DNA from: Ypsolopha sequella
Taxonomy: Eukaryota > Arthropoda > Insecta > Lepidoptera > Ypsolophidae
Direction: 5' to 3'
DNA length: 64,000 bases
NCBI GenBank assembly: GCA_934047225.1
Contig: OW203986.1
Coordinates: 25,981,221-26,045,220 of the forward strand
Both the position numbers and the translations under genes were made by a program. The notes beneath the pieces were generated by a model. That model had not been told where the DNA came from. It ran no database searches and saw only the letters and a program-made list of their open reading frames with translations. Below, piece by piece: positions 51,441 to 62,934 of the stretch. Every line of letters begins with the position of its first letter. The stretch's first letter is position 1.

Positions 51441-51587
51441 CCTGTACATAACACTAGGGCTTACAGCAAATCATATAATGTTACAGCAATTGGACTGTGG
51501 AACTCATTACCGCACAGTATTCGTAACTGTCCCACCAAGAGCCTTTTCAAGAAAAAGCTAAAAGAGCACTACCTCTCACTGTCATAG
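51441..51587 (+). pseudogene. LINE ORF2 C-terminal 48 residues
   Basis: The frame reads NTRAYSKSYNVTAIGLWNSL, PHSIRNCPTKSLFKKKLKEH, YLSLS and TAG. The 'GLWNSLP..IR......FKk.LK.hyl' pattern is the standard C-terminus of Jockey/CR1-group reverse transcriptases. It differs from the LINE at 22.9-23.7 kb, which ends otherwise. Confidence 0.7.
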
Positions 51588-51690
51588 TAAATAGGTAAGC
51601 TTATGTATACTTGATATGTATTATAGGTAAGTAAAGTGTAAGTAAGTATATTATAATTATGTATGTATATTTTGTTTAGGTATCGTAATA
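51441..51690 (+). mobile_element. LINE fragment, extreme 3' end
   Basis: The first 147 bp code for a LINE ORF2 C-terminus, followed by an AT-rich 3' UTR with 'gtatattataattatgtatg'. It abuts the TTAA MITE on its left. Confidence 0.6.
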
Positions 51691-51696
51691 TATATA

Positions 51697-51970
51697 TACA
51701 AGGTGACTTTTTGATCATCGTCCAAATTCATATTGGAGGCTTGGTAAGTGATAAGCATCATGAATCAGTAACAATTTTTGTGAAATTCGTATAATGAAAT
51801 TTCGACTTCCCATAGCATACTGGGACAGGACTCCCAGTCCTGAGTGAATCACTATGGGGAGTGGAAATATCATTTCATCAATTTTACAAAAAGCGTTATT
51901 GGTTCATGATGCTGATCACTTACTAAGGTTCAAGTATTAATTTGGACGATGTTCGCAAATTCACCTTGTA
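51697..51970. mobile_element. TACAAGGTGAATTTG palindromic MITE, copy 2
   Basis: Left arm TACAAGGTGACTTTTTGA, cgtccaaattcatattgg; right arm complement ending gcaaattcaccttgta. The centre carries a short inner hairpin 'aggactcccagtcct'. Flanked by TA-rich DNA. Confidence 0.8.
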
Positions 51971-52602
51971 TATATTTAAATATATTATTTAGGATAATAT
52001 CTTTTGTAGTACACGTATGTATGACTACTTATTTTAATAAAATTTCCCTTTCCCGCTTAGGTTTGCTGGAAGAAATCTCTTTTTAGAGATAAGCTCGCCT
52101 GTGTACATGTCTTTTAATGTATTATATGTTTTAACTGCTTTTCTGTGTACATTAAAGAATAAAGAAAGAAAAGTAAATCTGGATGTGATTTGTATAATAA
52201 ATTTAACATTGCGTGCTCCCTCGTTACCTGTCTTCAAAAGATTAGTCAAGGATAATTTTCTTTCTTTATATATAATTACTTCATGTACACATAGAGGTTG
52301 GTTTATGTGCAAAAATTAAAATCCCTTATATGATAGATAAAAACTTCACCCGCAATTCTAAGGGCGCAAATCCTAATGCATTGTATGCAAGACACGCGTA
52401 ACCTGCAATTAAATAAAAACGCGACTTAATAAAGTTTTTTCAAAACATATTCAACTTTCAAAGGACACGAACGTGCATTCAGAAAAACTATCGTCTTGAT
52501 CCAAATTCTTTAGAGAAAGAAAAAAGTATGAAAAGTTAGCCTTGTCCAGAATGTACGAGTTCCGTAATATTAATATTACATATTGACTTTTTATACTTCC
52601 CG
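51971..52602. other. Unassigned AT-rich DNA
   Basis: Nothing was recognised; the 92-codon minus frame (52,034-52,312) has no motif. Confidence 0.35.
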
Positions 52603-52702
52603 GCGGGGTACCCAGAGACTACAGATTTACATCTGCTACTATCCTGACACACCTCTTTCGTCTCTTCCACATCCATCAATCTAGTCACACAAGCTCTTCT
52701 AC
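52603..52702 (+). repeat. 'cacgcctgtctcc' repeat, partial copy
   Basis: cagagactacagattt, cctgacacacctctttcg and ccatcaatctagtcacac match 16,840-16,932. Confidence 0.65.
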
Positions 52703-52774
52703 TCCGGGTACTTTTGACATTGCCCTTCTTCAATATGTTGCCAATTGGGTAAGCATAACGTCCTTCTAGGGTGG

Positions 52775-52945
52775 CCTGACCCCGTAGTATAATATTTAAT
52801 CGCGCGCGACGCAACTTAAATTGAATCACAAGTGCAAGGAGCGTGACACGATGTTTTTGCGAGTAAACAGTATGCTACGCTCCTCGCACCTATGATTCAA
52901 CTAACTCGCGTCGCGCGCGATTAAACATTATGCTACGGGGCCAGG
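52775..52945. mobile_element. 171-bp GC-rich MITE
   Basis: The arms cctgaccccgtagtataat, taatcgcgcgcgacgc are mirrored by gcgtcgcgcgcgatta, cattatgctacggggccagg. The TIR is about 45 bp. Confidence 0.8.
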
Positions 52946-53094
52946 TCAAGTTCTACCTTCGACTTGCGCACCATAAATTTCTTTCGTCACTTTATACTTT
53001 CATTTATCCTCTCTACATGTCCAAACCACCGAAGTATTCCTTTTTCTAAGCTATTTGTGTAAAATAAGTTAATAAGTAGCATTTACATTACCTC

Positions 53095-53270
53095 TTTTTA
53101 TGTAAGTTTTTTTAATATATTTTCATCCTTTCCAAAAGTTGCCTGGGAGATATTGCTCCGCTCCGATAAGTGCCGCCTTGTACACAATTTCTGTTCTCTA
53201 TGTAAAAATGTGTTTTAAATATCTATGTAAATGTATAAAAGTGTAACAAATAAAATAAATAAAAAAGTAG
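53095..53270 (+). repeat. LINE-like 3' end with (AAAT)n tail
   Basis: Segments 'gttgcctgggagatattgct' and gataagtgccgccttgtac followed by 'aacaaataaaataaataaa' match a 3' terminus common in lepidopteran genomes. No coding part was identified. Confidence 0.5.
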
Positions 53271-53522
53271 TAGAAGGACGCGTAGAAAAAAAATCGACAC
53301 TTTTAGATCTTGCAGTCCTACTTCAGGAAAGAAACTATTATTTTTAATAAACTAGTATATTATTTTTGGAATCTTTTTCTAAGGAGCAGTTAAGATAGAA
53401 ACGCGATTTTTTTCTACACTTTTTCTCCTGGTTTGACAATTTTGAATTACATATATGGACTGCAATTTTTTTTTAGGTGGGTTTAAAACTTTAAACAGTA
53501 TCTAGGACCAGCGGGTCTATAA

Positions 53523-53788
53523 TACAACGTGTAACAGAAAGGTGTAACCATATTTGAAGAGCTTATTCAGTCAATGGTATAGAACAACTTTTAGTATAGA
53601 GACAACCCTGAAATCTTTAAAAAAAAATCTGCCCTTCCATACATTTCGGCTGAGCGGCATTGCATTTTCCTATGAAGCAAGTAATTTTTTTTTCGATATA
53701 CAGGATTTGTTCCATAGTAAAAGTTGTTTTAAACCATTGACTGAATAAGCTCTTCAAATATGGTTACACCTTTCTGTTACACGTTGTA
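53523..53788. mobile_element. TACAACGTG palindromic MITE, copy 3
   Basis: Complete ends TACAACGTGTAACAG and ctgttacacgttgta. The arms match copies 1 and 2. Confidence 0.85.
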
Positions 53789-53808
53789 TATCTTACTAGC
53801 CAAATCTC

Positions 53809-54053
53809 ATTCAGTCAATGGTATATAACAACTTTTAGTATAGAGACAACCCTGAAACACAATATAAACTGAAATCTCAAAAAAAAAAAAATCTTCCCTT
53901 CCATACATTTCGGCCGAGCGGCATTGCATTTTCCTATGAAGCAAGTAATTATTTTTTTCGATATACAGGATTTGTTCCGTAGTAAAAGTTGTTTTAAACC
54001 ATTGACAGAATAAGCTCTTCAAATATGGTTACACCTTTCTGTTACACGTTGTA
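53809..54053. mobile_element. TACAACGTG palindromic MITE, copy 4 (left end lost)
   Basis: It starts inside the left arm at attcagtcaatggtat and ends complete. A 17-bp duplicate 'acacaatataaactgaa' is inserted near 53,855. Both copies 3 and 4 are followed by 'tatctta.t.gcca', so they arose by a local tandem duplication, not by two independent insertions. Confidence 0.75.
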
Positions 54054-54245
54054 TATCTTAGTTGCCAACTGCACCAAAGATACATAATAGAGGGCCTGGT
54101 TAAATGAAATTTTGATAGCAACAAGAGTACATTTTATATTAATAAAAAATCGATAGTTTGCTACTTTCACCCGAATCGTCTCGCAAGGAGGGTTTTTTCA
54201 TATATGGAGTGACAGGGACGCATAATTATATTTACATATCGCCTC

Positions 54246-55088
54246 CTATATCTTGAAAATTACATTTTATCAAACAACTGGTCTTTTGCCCGCCGCTGAG
54301 CCCTCGCTGAATACTGCCTTCAGCTAATATTCGCACTCTGTTTTTAGAAGGAGAGAATAGAGAGAAGATGATGAACTTGGCGAGCTGCCGGTCGACTGGA
54401 TCGTATTACATCAAACTTGTGGTAAAAACAAACAGACTTAATTAGCAAAGAAACAAACAACAAGAGTTTTCATTCTTTCACGCAACCCTAAAAGAATGGG
54501 AGGGGAAGAAATTCGGTTGTTTTTTTTTCTTTCAAATAACTTTCGCCGGATAATAAAAGGAGCCAGGTAGGTGGACGTAAAATGGAATGGGTCTCAAATG
54601 CTGAGGGTTTTTGTGATAGTGACATGTTATAAATGGAAGGTCAGGGAATGGTTTTTTGTCTTGAGATTTAGTCTAAAGTGGATGCAACTTATGTTAGAGA
54701 AATCGTAATTGTATTCGTAATAATAAATGTATTAATATAAAATTATAATGCAATAATATATAAATATAATTTAACTTACACCCTTTTTGCCTAAAACAAG
54801 ACAACTTTCCTTACATTGTAAATCTGAAAGATGGTTTGTATGATAACTTTGTAAACATTCAAAAGGGCGAAAGTAAAGTGGCTAACACATAAAATTAGTA
54901 CCTACCTACACTTAAAAAAGGTGCCTTATCCCTCTTAATTCTCATTAACTCTTAAACAGAAGAAAAACAATACATCGCAGGTCCAGATTTTGGTCCAGAT
55001 CTATTAACAAATGGTAAAATGAAGCGAACTTATAAGAAAACAATTGTAAAGAAATGGAAGCATTTATTTTTTTTATTATTATAGTATT
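54246..55088. other. Unassigned DNA
   Basis: Nothing was recognised. Confidence 0.35.
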
Positions 55089-55096
55089 ATCTAAAG

Positions 55097-55436
55097 CAGC
55101 GTTTCTTAACCTTTTTTGTCCACGGACCCCTTAGGAAATCAAGCACAATTTTAAGGACCCCGTTAATAAAAAAGCAGCAACAAATTTCGGACCATTTATT
55201 TTAGTTCTACAAATTACAAAAAAAATATAAATTTTCATATAAAATACGTTAATGAGAAGGTTATTTTGTATATGAAGGTTCGCCGTGTTGCTTAGTAGCC
55301 GGCGTGCGTAGCATTTACGAGACTTTTGTTGGCATTTATTTATGATTGTTAAACGGTCCATAGATTAGGCTGTGGACCCCCATACATATGCTCGGGGACC
55401 CCCAGGGGTCCGCAGACCACAGGTTAAGCAACGCTG
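55097..55436. mobile_element. hAT-type MITE, 340 bp
   Basis: The ends are CAGCGTTTCTTAACC and GGTTAAGCAACGCTG. The flanks ATCTAAAG (55,089-55,096) and ATGTAAAG (55,437-55,444) form an 8-bp duplication with one mismatch. Inside, 'cacggacccctt' and 'gggacccccaggggtcc' are near the ends. The small ORF is incidental. Confidence 0.85.
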
Positions 55437-55446
55437 ATGTAAAGCA

Positions 55447-55556
55447 TCCGGAATAGAAGAGCTTGCATGACTAGACTGATAGATATGGAAGAAGCGAAAT
55501 TGTCAGGATCATAGATAGAAATCTGTGCCTACCTACCCCTCTGAGAGACAGGCGAG
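55447..55556 (-). repeat. 'cacgcctgtctcc' repeat, minus strand
   Basis: The minus strand reads cgcctgtctctcagagg, gtaggtaggcacagattt, and then atctatcagtctagtcatg. Confidence 0.6.
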
Positions 55557-55572
55557 AGTATATATATATGTA

Positions 55573-55837
55573 TACAAGGTGAATTTGTCCAAATCGTCCA
55601 AATTCATACTAAAGCCTTGGTAAGTGATCAGCATAATGAAACAATAACGATTTTAGAAAAAACGTACAATGAAATTTTGACTGTCCATAGTGATACATTC
55701 AGGACTGGGAGTGAATTACTATGGGAAGTCGAAATTTCATTATACGAATTTTATAAAAATTAGTATCGATTCATGATGCTGACGACTTACCAAGCCTCCA
55801 GTATGAATTTGGACGATGATCAAAAAGTCACCTGGTA
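55573..55837. mobile_element. TACAAGGTGAATTTG palindromic MITE, copy 3
   Basis: Left TACAAGGTGAATTTGTCC, right end aaaaagtcacctggta. The centre 'cattcaggactgggagtg' is as in copy 1. Confidence 0.8.
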
Positions 55838-56533
55838 TATGCAATATCTAAAACAAATTGTTATAAAAGTATACTTAGAACATTTTGGACCTAAAAACGA
55901 GAAAGCAGCGTTGCGTAAGCATTCTTTCGTCAAACACACATCACCCAAAACGCAAGCAACAAACAAAAAAAATGCTAATGTAATCTCTTTTGTCACACAT
56001 GTCCTTTCATCCAACCACGTGTTCTTTCTTACCTGCTCTTACGCAATGGTTCGGGGATCAAAACCCATGGAATGAACCCCTAAAGAATTATTTTATACTG
56101 TTTTTTTACTCGTCGTCTTCCATAACAAAGGAGAGTGTAGTTGGCATATTTTGTAAGAAAAGAACTCCATATAGGTACCTGCTACTAGCCCTTTGCCCCA
56201 GGATTCGCCCGCGCAAAACAGGATATCTGCTGCATAAGTTTTCACGGGTAGAGTAGGAAGTCGAATGCGATGGTTAAAAAGTACCACTTAGATCACTAGC
56301 CAAATGTATACGATTACAAGACGGTACTAAAAATTGTAGCAGAGGTTGTAATGGTTAAAATTAAAAAAAATAAAGAAAACTAGTTGAATAAATAGTTACG
56401 TTACTTTACCACTAACTAGCCATGTAAACTGACTTAACTGAGACTTGATTTACTAAAATAGTTACTGCTCAGCTTCCTTTTGTCTTAGCGTAATAAAAAT
56501 AATATGTACCCGAAAATCCTTCGTCCTTGATGA
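55838..56533. other. Unassigned DNA
   Basis: Frames of up to 100 codons here begin inside the MITE and lack motifs. Confidence 0.3.
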
Positions 56534-56541
56534 ACTTCATA

Positions 56542-56972
56542 CAGTGGCGTGCACAGAACTTTTTGCTGGAAAAGCAAGCAATTGGTCAAGAATAACAATA
56601 AAAAAAATATAATAGTAGTTTATGCTACAAGGGCGCAAAGGAATAAATTACGAGGACGATTTAAAACACGAGCGTAGCGAGATAAAAAAAAAATTAATAA
56701 AGCCCTAGGGCAAAATAATCGACTTTCTGTTCGGTTTTGATGCATAAAAAGTGGGCCTTTACGAGCACATGCATTGAAAAAAAAATTGAATATCACTTTG
56801 AAAAAAAAAACTTTGTATAGGAGATTTTTACTCTAGGGTAGATAGACGTTGTCTACCCTGGCGTCATACAATTTTTTTTTCAAAGTGATATTTAAATTTT
56901 TTCATATTATTTTTATTGTTGTTCTTGATCAATTGCTTGCTTTTTCAGCAAAAAGTTCTGTGCACGCCACTG
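56542..56972. mobile_element. CAGTGGCGTGCACAG MITE, copy 2, with nested repeat and perfect 8-bp target duplication
   Basis: The ends match 27,060-27,320. The flanks are both ACTTCATA (56,534-56,541 and 56,973-56,980), supporting hAT-type transposition. About 175 bp of the 49,780-50,195 repeat, itself internally deleted, is inserted in the left arm at about 56,606-56,780. Confidence 0.85.
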
Positions 56973-56980
56973 ACTTCATA

Positions 56981-58404
56981 TTATATAACTGTGAAAACCG
57001 CATCCAAATCATTGCAGTGGTATTGAAGTCATACATACCTACAAACTAAAATTATCACTGTTCAGCCCCAGATGGCTACAGAGTAATGATACCAAAACCT
57101 TCTTCCAAATACACTCTAGCTAATAGAAAACTCCTCATCAAAATCTGTTTTGTGGTTTAGTGGTAGGTAACATACAACAGACAGACAAACAGACAGATAT
57201 ACGTTGCATTTCGTATTTCGTTGTTCGCGTAGATCCCGTTTGTCCGGATCCTGTGGGAGTTTCCTAAAATATCTACAGTCCAAATTTTATGTTCCTAGTG
57301 TAATGAAACCTGTTTTGTCCTGGCATTAGAAATCTTCTTGCTGCTGGCCTGGGAATATTGAGCCCGGGCTGAATATGAGGTTTGACGGATGTCAGATTGG
57401 ATTCGGGAAGAGGTTAGCAAGAGAAATGGAGAGAAAAAAGGAGCCCTTGGCATAGCAATCTGTGTTACCGGCTCACTCAATACTTTGGAAATTAGAAGTC
57501 CCAACCTCATATTTTGTTACCCTTTTTGGTGATACAATTTGGTACATATCACCTCCAGTTGCGATCAACATACTTCCACAAGCCATTGACATTGAGCTCC
57601 ACTGCGTTTCAACAGAAAGAATATCCAACAAAAAGTAGAAGCCAGTCACCGCTGCAGCTTCTTCTTAGCCAGCCTCGGCTAGATTTGTACATAGTAGAAG
57701 TGTTTAATTGTTATGTTTAATTGTTCTCTTTACTTAGTTTTAATTTCCTTCATATCATTAAATTTTCATCATTATTATAGGAAGTGTGATTTTATTGAAA
57801 ACCCACACCTCACTTTGTAACACTAGGTCCAGCCGTTTGGTTTGGGCGTAATAGATCAGTCCCATACCCAGACTGTATTCATTGATATACCTAATAAAAG
57901 AAAGATAGGAAGAACAAGGCTAGATTGAAAGCACTTATTTATCTAAACCTAGAACGGTGAACTATACTATGGACGATATTGGGCATTAGTTAATCGAAAA
58001 TTGTGAAAATAAATGTGGCAAGTAGAAAGGAAAGCGACTCAGGCGCACCGCGGCGGTTTCGACACGACTTGCTACAGAGCACTGAATGTGAAAGATGGTG
58101 ACTGTGACCAGTGTACTGTAAAGTGTACACCTTACTTTATATATAATTTAACGGGTTTAAAGGGCAGCTATCCTTAAAACTACATAATCTTCTGATCATT
58201 TTTTTATTTCTAATTTATTCATTAGTTTTATAATTTTTCTTTTTTGGAAAACTTTATATGATTGTTTTGTTTTGTATTTATTAATAAAAGAAAAGGTTGT
58301 TGTTACCTTTGCTGTGTACGTCTAAAATAGGTATTCATATCAGATTTAGTGCCATTATATAATTTAATTAAAAATGTTTAAAGATATTTCATTTTGGTGT
58401 ACCA
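56981..58404. other. Unassigned DNA with minor repeat wording
   Basis: At 57,150-57,260 'gacagacaaacagacagata' and 'ttgtccggatcctgtgggag' resemble parts of lepidopteran interspersed repeats. A GC-rich patch lies at 58,020-58,110. The 71-codon minus frame at 57,295-57,510 has no recognised motif. Confidence 0.35.
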
Positions 58405-58432
58405 ATTAAATAAATAAATAAATAAATAAATA
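58405..58432. repeat. (AAAT)n run
   Basis: About seven aaat units; likely the tail of a lost non-LTR insertion. Confidence 0.85.
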
Positions 58433-60737
58433 GATCATGCTGAACAACTTTCGAAAAATAAATGCGCAATATTTTTCCTTTCCATACTAACATCCATTTT
58501 TTCTCGTTCGCACAGATGCGGATGGCCCTTTAAAAACTAATTTCATTTCAGTTTTAAAGGTATTTTTAGCACACCTTTTACATACCTATATATACAGAAT
58601 TATTCTGAGATGAAATTAAGTTTTTAAATTTTTTCATTCTAAACTTAAAACTTAAACTATGGTGTGAAAAAGAAGCAAATCCGTATATCTTCTTTAAAAT
58701 TCTTACTAATCAAACAAAACAAAAGCTCTACCGAAATATTCCAAGATGACATCACGATTCCACAAAAAGGCAAAGTATAAAAAAGCCAAGGTTCTTTCTC
58801 ACGATGATCTGTTGGACCATTTCGAGATATTTCGCAAATTTAGAGCCACACTCAGCAACTCTTTAATATAAACCTGGTAACTATACTCGAAACTAGTCGA
58901 AAATTATTATGCCATATTCGGATATGGAGCAAACCTAAGTGTTCGAATTGTTGGTGTTACTAAAGAGTTAGATTTGGTAAGAGAAAGGATGGTTGGTTTC
59001 CTCACGGTATTGTTACTTGGCTACGATTCTAAAGTTCATAGTTTCTGATAAATATCAAGCAAGTGACTTTTCCATAAATGGGGATAAACAAAATGTTACA
59101 ACGAATAAGTTGCGACATCTAAAAAATCTCCAACAAAATAAAAAGTTGTGTTCTTTTTCAAAATGCAAATTATGAGAATAAAGCCCTTGGAGATGAGCTG
59201 GTGAATCACTCTGAGTTCGCAATCTTTATAATCAAAGTTTGAGTCGCTATGACCTAAATCCACGCAACCGCCGAGTACTTTCATTGTGAACGCTAAACTA
59301 CTCACACACCAACACAAACAACTCACACAGACGCGAATACAACAAATCTAGATACAACATTTACAAACACAGACAACGGTTTTACTTACACAAAGCGAAG
59401 TAGTGAACGTAGCGCTGTAAGTGAAGCATATATGGACATACAACCACTACCAATGTAAAACTTACTTCTTTGAAGACGCATACAAACGCAGTTTTCAATG
59501 AGGGCCCTTTCACAATTGATATAAATGCCAATCCACGAAAACTAGTATTAGAAAGAGGCTTTGAAATACAGAAAAGAAATTTATATTCTTTTACTTTTAA
59601 ACAATCGGCCATTTGAGTTGATGTAGAAGATGTTTATATGTGTGTATCTGAGTAACATTATTCTACGGCAGTAGACCGAGAAGATTCATACACATCATTT
59701 GAAACTAGGACAGAACCCAGTGTGGTTTTAATTAAAACATCACTAGAGAATGTGGTAAATAGAAATAATAAATTGCTTTAACCATTAGATTGCTTCAGCG
59801 ATAAACAATATTAATACAGTACGAAATACAAATTCAACAAACTGAGTAACCATCACGTAAAATCAAATCATAGTTATAAATGATACAAATACATGGACTA
59901 CTTAACCTGTGAACTTTGCGGATGAGAGACCAACGAAATCTAGCTGGCGTATTAAATATTTGCTAAGACGTTACTTATGGGAAAATCATTATATTCAAAT
60001 CGCTTTATCTTGGCTGCTGACACTTTTAGCAAAACTACTTTTATACACGTATATATATATTTATTCTTGTTGCACACAGAAAACTGTATATTCTTTTATA
60101 GCATAACCTTATTATGTCCCAATAACCTTTTTATTTATGTCGGATGCGATGGATGCCGTATTTAATAAAGAAGATACATCAGTAGCACATTTGTTTTTAT
60201 TTACGAATGTTTTAAAAGATTAAAACCTATAGTATGTAGAATATTTTTTACAAGAAATATAATAGAACCTATAAGACCGCCAGTAGTTACCTTCTTTTAA
60301 ATTTTGTTATATATATATTTTTTTTTTGGGTGTGTAGTAAAAAGTATGTGTGTATTTCAATAAAACCAAACTTATGACTACGTATACTATGTATGCCTAT
60401 GTATTTAAACAAAACTTTAAGGCACTAAGTACGCCCTAAGCAACAAAAGTTACTCCACAGTAAAATTTCCAAAAATGTTCAAAATGTCAGTTAAATAAGA
60501 AAAAAACTTGCCCCATCACAAGTCCCACTCTAATCCATATATTTATTAAATGAACTAATCAATACACATTTCAACAACAATTAATCAGGTTAATTTTTAG
60601 CTATACAGTTGCAAACATGTATAATATCAATTCCAATTAATAAAAACTGATAATCCTAAAGATTAACAATTACCTTTCTTAAAAGCGATCATTCAGAACA
60701 AATCAGTGTCAAGAAAATCGTCATAATCTCGTTTTGC
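58433..60737. other. 2.3 kb of AT-rich DNA, nothing recognised
   Basis: No repeat shared within the window, no long frame and no RNA gene was found. Frames of 60-77 codons are scattered without motifs. Confidence 0.35.
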
Positions 60738-61109
60738 TTACGTAACAGTGCGCGGGCGCCGCCGTGACGTAACAGAAACGAGCTCAGAGAAAGTTGCCAC
60801 AATTTCACTCTCTCTTTCTTTTTCATCTTTCATCTCCTTCTTACCTTCAACTTTCACAGTGTTACCTCTCTCTTCCTCATTGGAGTCTCTTGTGTCTTTT
60901 TCTTTCTTGTTTGGTTCCGTATCTTCTCTTTCGCCAGTGTCTTCATGCTTGGTGAGAACCATTTCTTCGGAATCGCACGCGATCGCTGGAGGCGTGTTTT
61001 TGACGTAATCAATACGTTGCTGGTTTGTTGTTTTTAACCATTTAGAGACGATGAAAGCTAATTTATTAACGTTTCCACAACAATATGTAATTAATACTGC
61101 TATTGGGTT
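60738..61109 (-). CDS. Candidate coding exon, acidic/Lys-rich protein part
   Basis: The minus frame is open for about 123 codons. An AG follows a T-rich stretch at 61,100-61,101 (a possible acceptor), and GTAAGC lies at 60,736-60,741 (a possible donor) just after TVT. The N-terminal half reads LITYCCGNVNKLAFIVSKWL. The second half is very charged: HEDTGEREDTEPNKKEKDTR, and then EGKKEMKDEKERESE. GC and CpG content is above that of the flanks. An internal ATG lies at 60,962. No domain is recognised. It may be a host exon; a chance frame in purine-rich DNA is the alternative. Confidence 0.35.
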   Translation of the reverse strand, partial: NPIAVLITYCCGNVNKLAFIVSKWLKTTNQQRIDYVKNTPPAIACDSEEMVLTKHEDTGEREDTEPNKKEKDTRDSNEEERGNTVKVEGKKEMKDEKERESEIVATFSELVSVTSRRRPRTVT

Positions 61110-61621
61110 TTATGAAAGAATAAAATGCTTTTACTAAAGCATCGAGGTTTATGATAACTTTTTATTTAAAGTTTTAAATTTAAACCCTGGCCTTTAACTT
61201 CTGGCACGTGCGCAAAAATTGTTTAGGCAGATTTTGAGTGATTTTAAAAGGGATTTTTTACGGATATGTATTGTTTTTTTTTTATTGAAAACCTACACGA
61301 AGCGTTGGTTATATTTAATAGTTTTTATTTGAATATAATTTTATTTATAGTTCTAGGCATTAAATATCAACAATAAAAGTAAACTTTATGTTTTATGAAA
61401 TATTTCGGCCTCTTCAATCATTCGATATACTATGAATAGTTAATTTGTTAAGATTTTGTCACTCAATTTTACACCGCGTACTGTAAACATAATGTTGAAC
61501 AACTGATATTGCAGTGAAAAATAATGCCAGAATAGCCACTCTAGTTTTAAAATGATCTCCGTTTGTGACTACAAATTTCGTAATAACCATACTACTTTGG
61601 GTTTTTTCTTCTCCATAGAAA
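61110..61621. other. Unassigned AT-rich DNA
   Basis: Nothing was recognised. Confidence 0.3.
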
Positions 61622-61650
61622 CGGCAATTTCATAGGTAATGACCTATTAT
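61622..61650 (-). repeat. Solo end of the TAGGTCTTTACCTATG element
   Basis: The minus strand TAGGTCATTACCTATGAA followed by attgccg matches the TIR of 35,879-36,272. No partner end is visible nearby. Confidence 0.6.
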
Positions 61651-61751
61651 TTCGCGCACCATGTATTTTTTTTTCATTGTAATACATGTTTGTGTCCTTT
61701 CATGTAGTTGCTTATAAACAAGCTAGTGTTCATTTAAATATTATTTAAGTC

Positions 61752-62144
61752 TTATAATATGTCTGCAGATTCCTGAAAAATAAGTTTAACAATTGTAATA
61801 CGGATTATTTGTAATTTAGGTTTCAACGCAACAGTTATAAACAATTCTAACTCTACAGCAAAACCTGCGTCCAGCAATTCACCCAGATATTTTAAGGCAT
61901 GTTTTAGGCGATCGAGCCAGCTTAGCTCAAGGTTGCAATAGAAAGTAATCATGACCACGGGAAGTAGACCTGCTTGGTATGGCATAATCTTCTCTATTCT
62001 AATTAGAGAAAAGTCTTGGACTGATCTGGTTTGTTGGTGAGTGGACATTCCATTTTGACCAGCAACCACGCTTTCTGTGGCAAGGCTACGGAAAAGCTGT
62101 TTAACTTCGAAGCATGGTTTATAAAGACTATCAGAGCTTGTCAT
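61752..62144 (-). CDS. Unidentified 130-codon open frame
   Basis: One of the longest frames in the window outside transposons, with an ATG four bases after an AG (tttttaatAG). It contains LPVVMITFYCNLELSWLDRL, KHALKYLGELLDAGFAVELE, and a Leu/Ile/Lys-rich end. It has a hydrophobic, helical character but no recognised motif. The composition could suit part of a membrane protein such as a chemoreceptor; this is speculation. No further exon could be linked. Confidence 0.3.
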   Translation of the reverse strand: MTSSDSLYKPCFEVKQLFRSLATESVVAGQNGMSTHQQTRSVQDFSLIRIEKIMPYQAGLLPVVMITFYCNLELSWLDRLKHALKYLGELLDAGFAVELELFITVALKPKLQIIRITIVKLIFQESADIL

Positions 62145-62934
62145 AAATCTATTAAAAAGTCAAATTCTTCAATGAGTATATTTGCGAAATAAAAATCTAA
62201 CTCACTAAACTTCAGCTTCATCAGCCTAATAGATTTTTTATTCTTGGTGCAGAATAAATGCATTATCTTCTCGGTGTATTCGCCATTGAGTTCTATCTAA
62301 TGTCTATTCTTCGAGTTCCCGGCATTAAATGATTTCCGCTTTCTCTCTTAATTAGACTAATATTTTTCTTGGTCCTCTTCGTCCTTTTGTCCTTTCTAAT
62401 TTTTTAATTATGTGCTTATATAAACTATTGACTTCGTTTTTTTTTTCAGCGTTTCTGGAGTAGTTGAGGTGCAGGGTTGCATGGAAATTTAAACCAACCT
62501 CGTTATGTCTTCATCTCAATAAATTTTTCTCAAGATAACCAACAAATACCTACTCTTTCACTTCTGCTGACCACTCCAAGGTCTGTTTTAAATAAACTTT
62601 GTACTTAATTGATGCTTTGGGCTTTAAATCTGATTTTGAGCCTTTGATAGCATTACGTGGGAGTTTTATTGCAATGTTTCGTGGAGACTTTATAATCCGT
62701 GATTACCTAATTAATGAATAAACAACCAGTAGCCGATACAAATAAACATGTAATTTATTTGACATAAAGTTAAATATTCTAATGTTTGTAAAAATTTTAC
62801 CGGAACTGGAACTGTAATAGTAATTTACTTTACATATGTATATTTTGACATTTGACGATTTATCCATCGCAAGCAGATACGAATATATGAATAGTATTAC
62901 AGTTTAAAAACGCAGAAGTGAAGAGGATGAGTGA
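62145..62934. other. Unassigned AT-rich DNA
   Basis: Nothing was recognised. Confidence 0.3.

Larger units (their letters stand above)
53273..54245 (-). mobile_element. Family A MITE, copy 3, interrupted by two MITEs
   Basis: The left part (53,273-53,520: 'aaggacgcgtag', tactagtatattattttt-like, ttctcctggtttgacaat, cagtatctaggacc) and right part (54,090-54,245: 'gcctggttaaatgaaatttt', cgtctcgcaaggaggg, 'gtgacagggacg', acatatcgcct) are continuous in 32,106-32,488. Two TACAACGTG MITEs sit between. Confidence 0.7.

Noticed and set aside
60748..61008. 86-codon Ser-rich plus-strand frame
   Set aside because: It is the antisense shadow of the charged minus-strand frame; Ser/Leu richness follows from GAA/GAG codons on the other strand.
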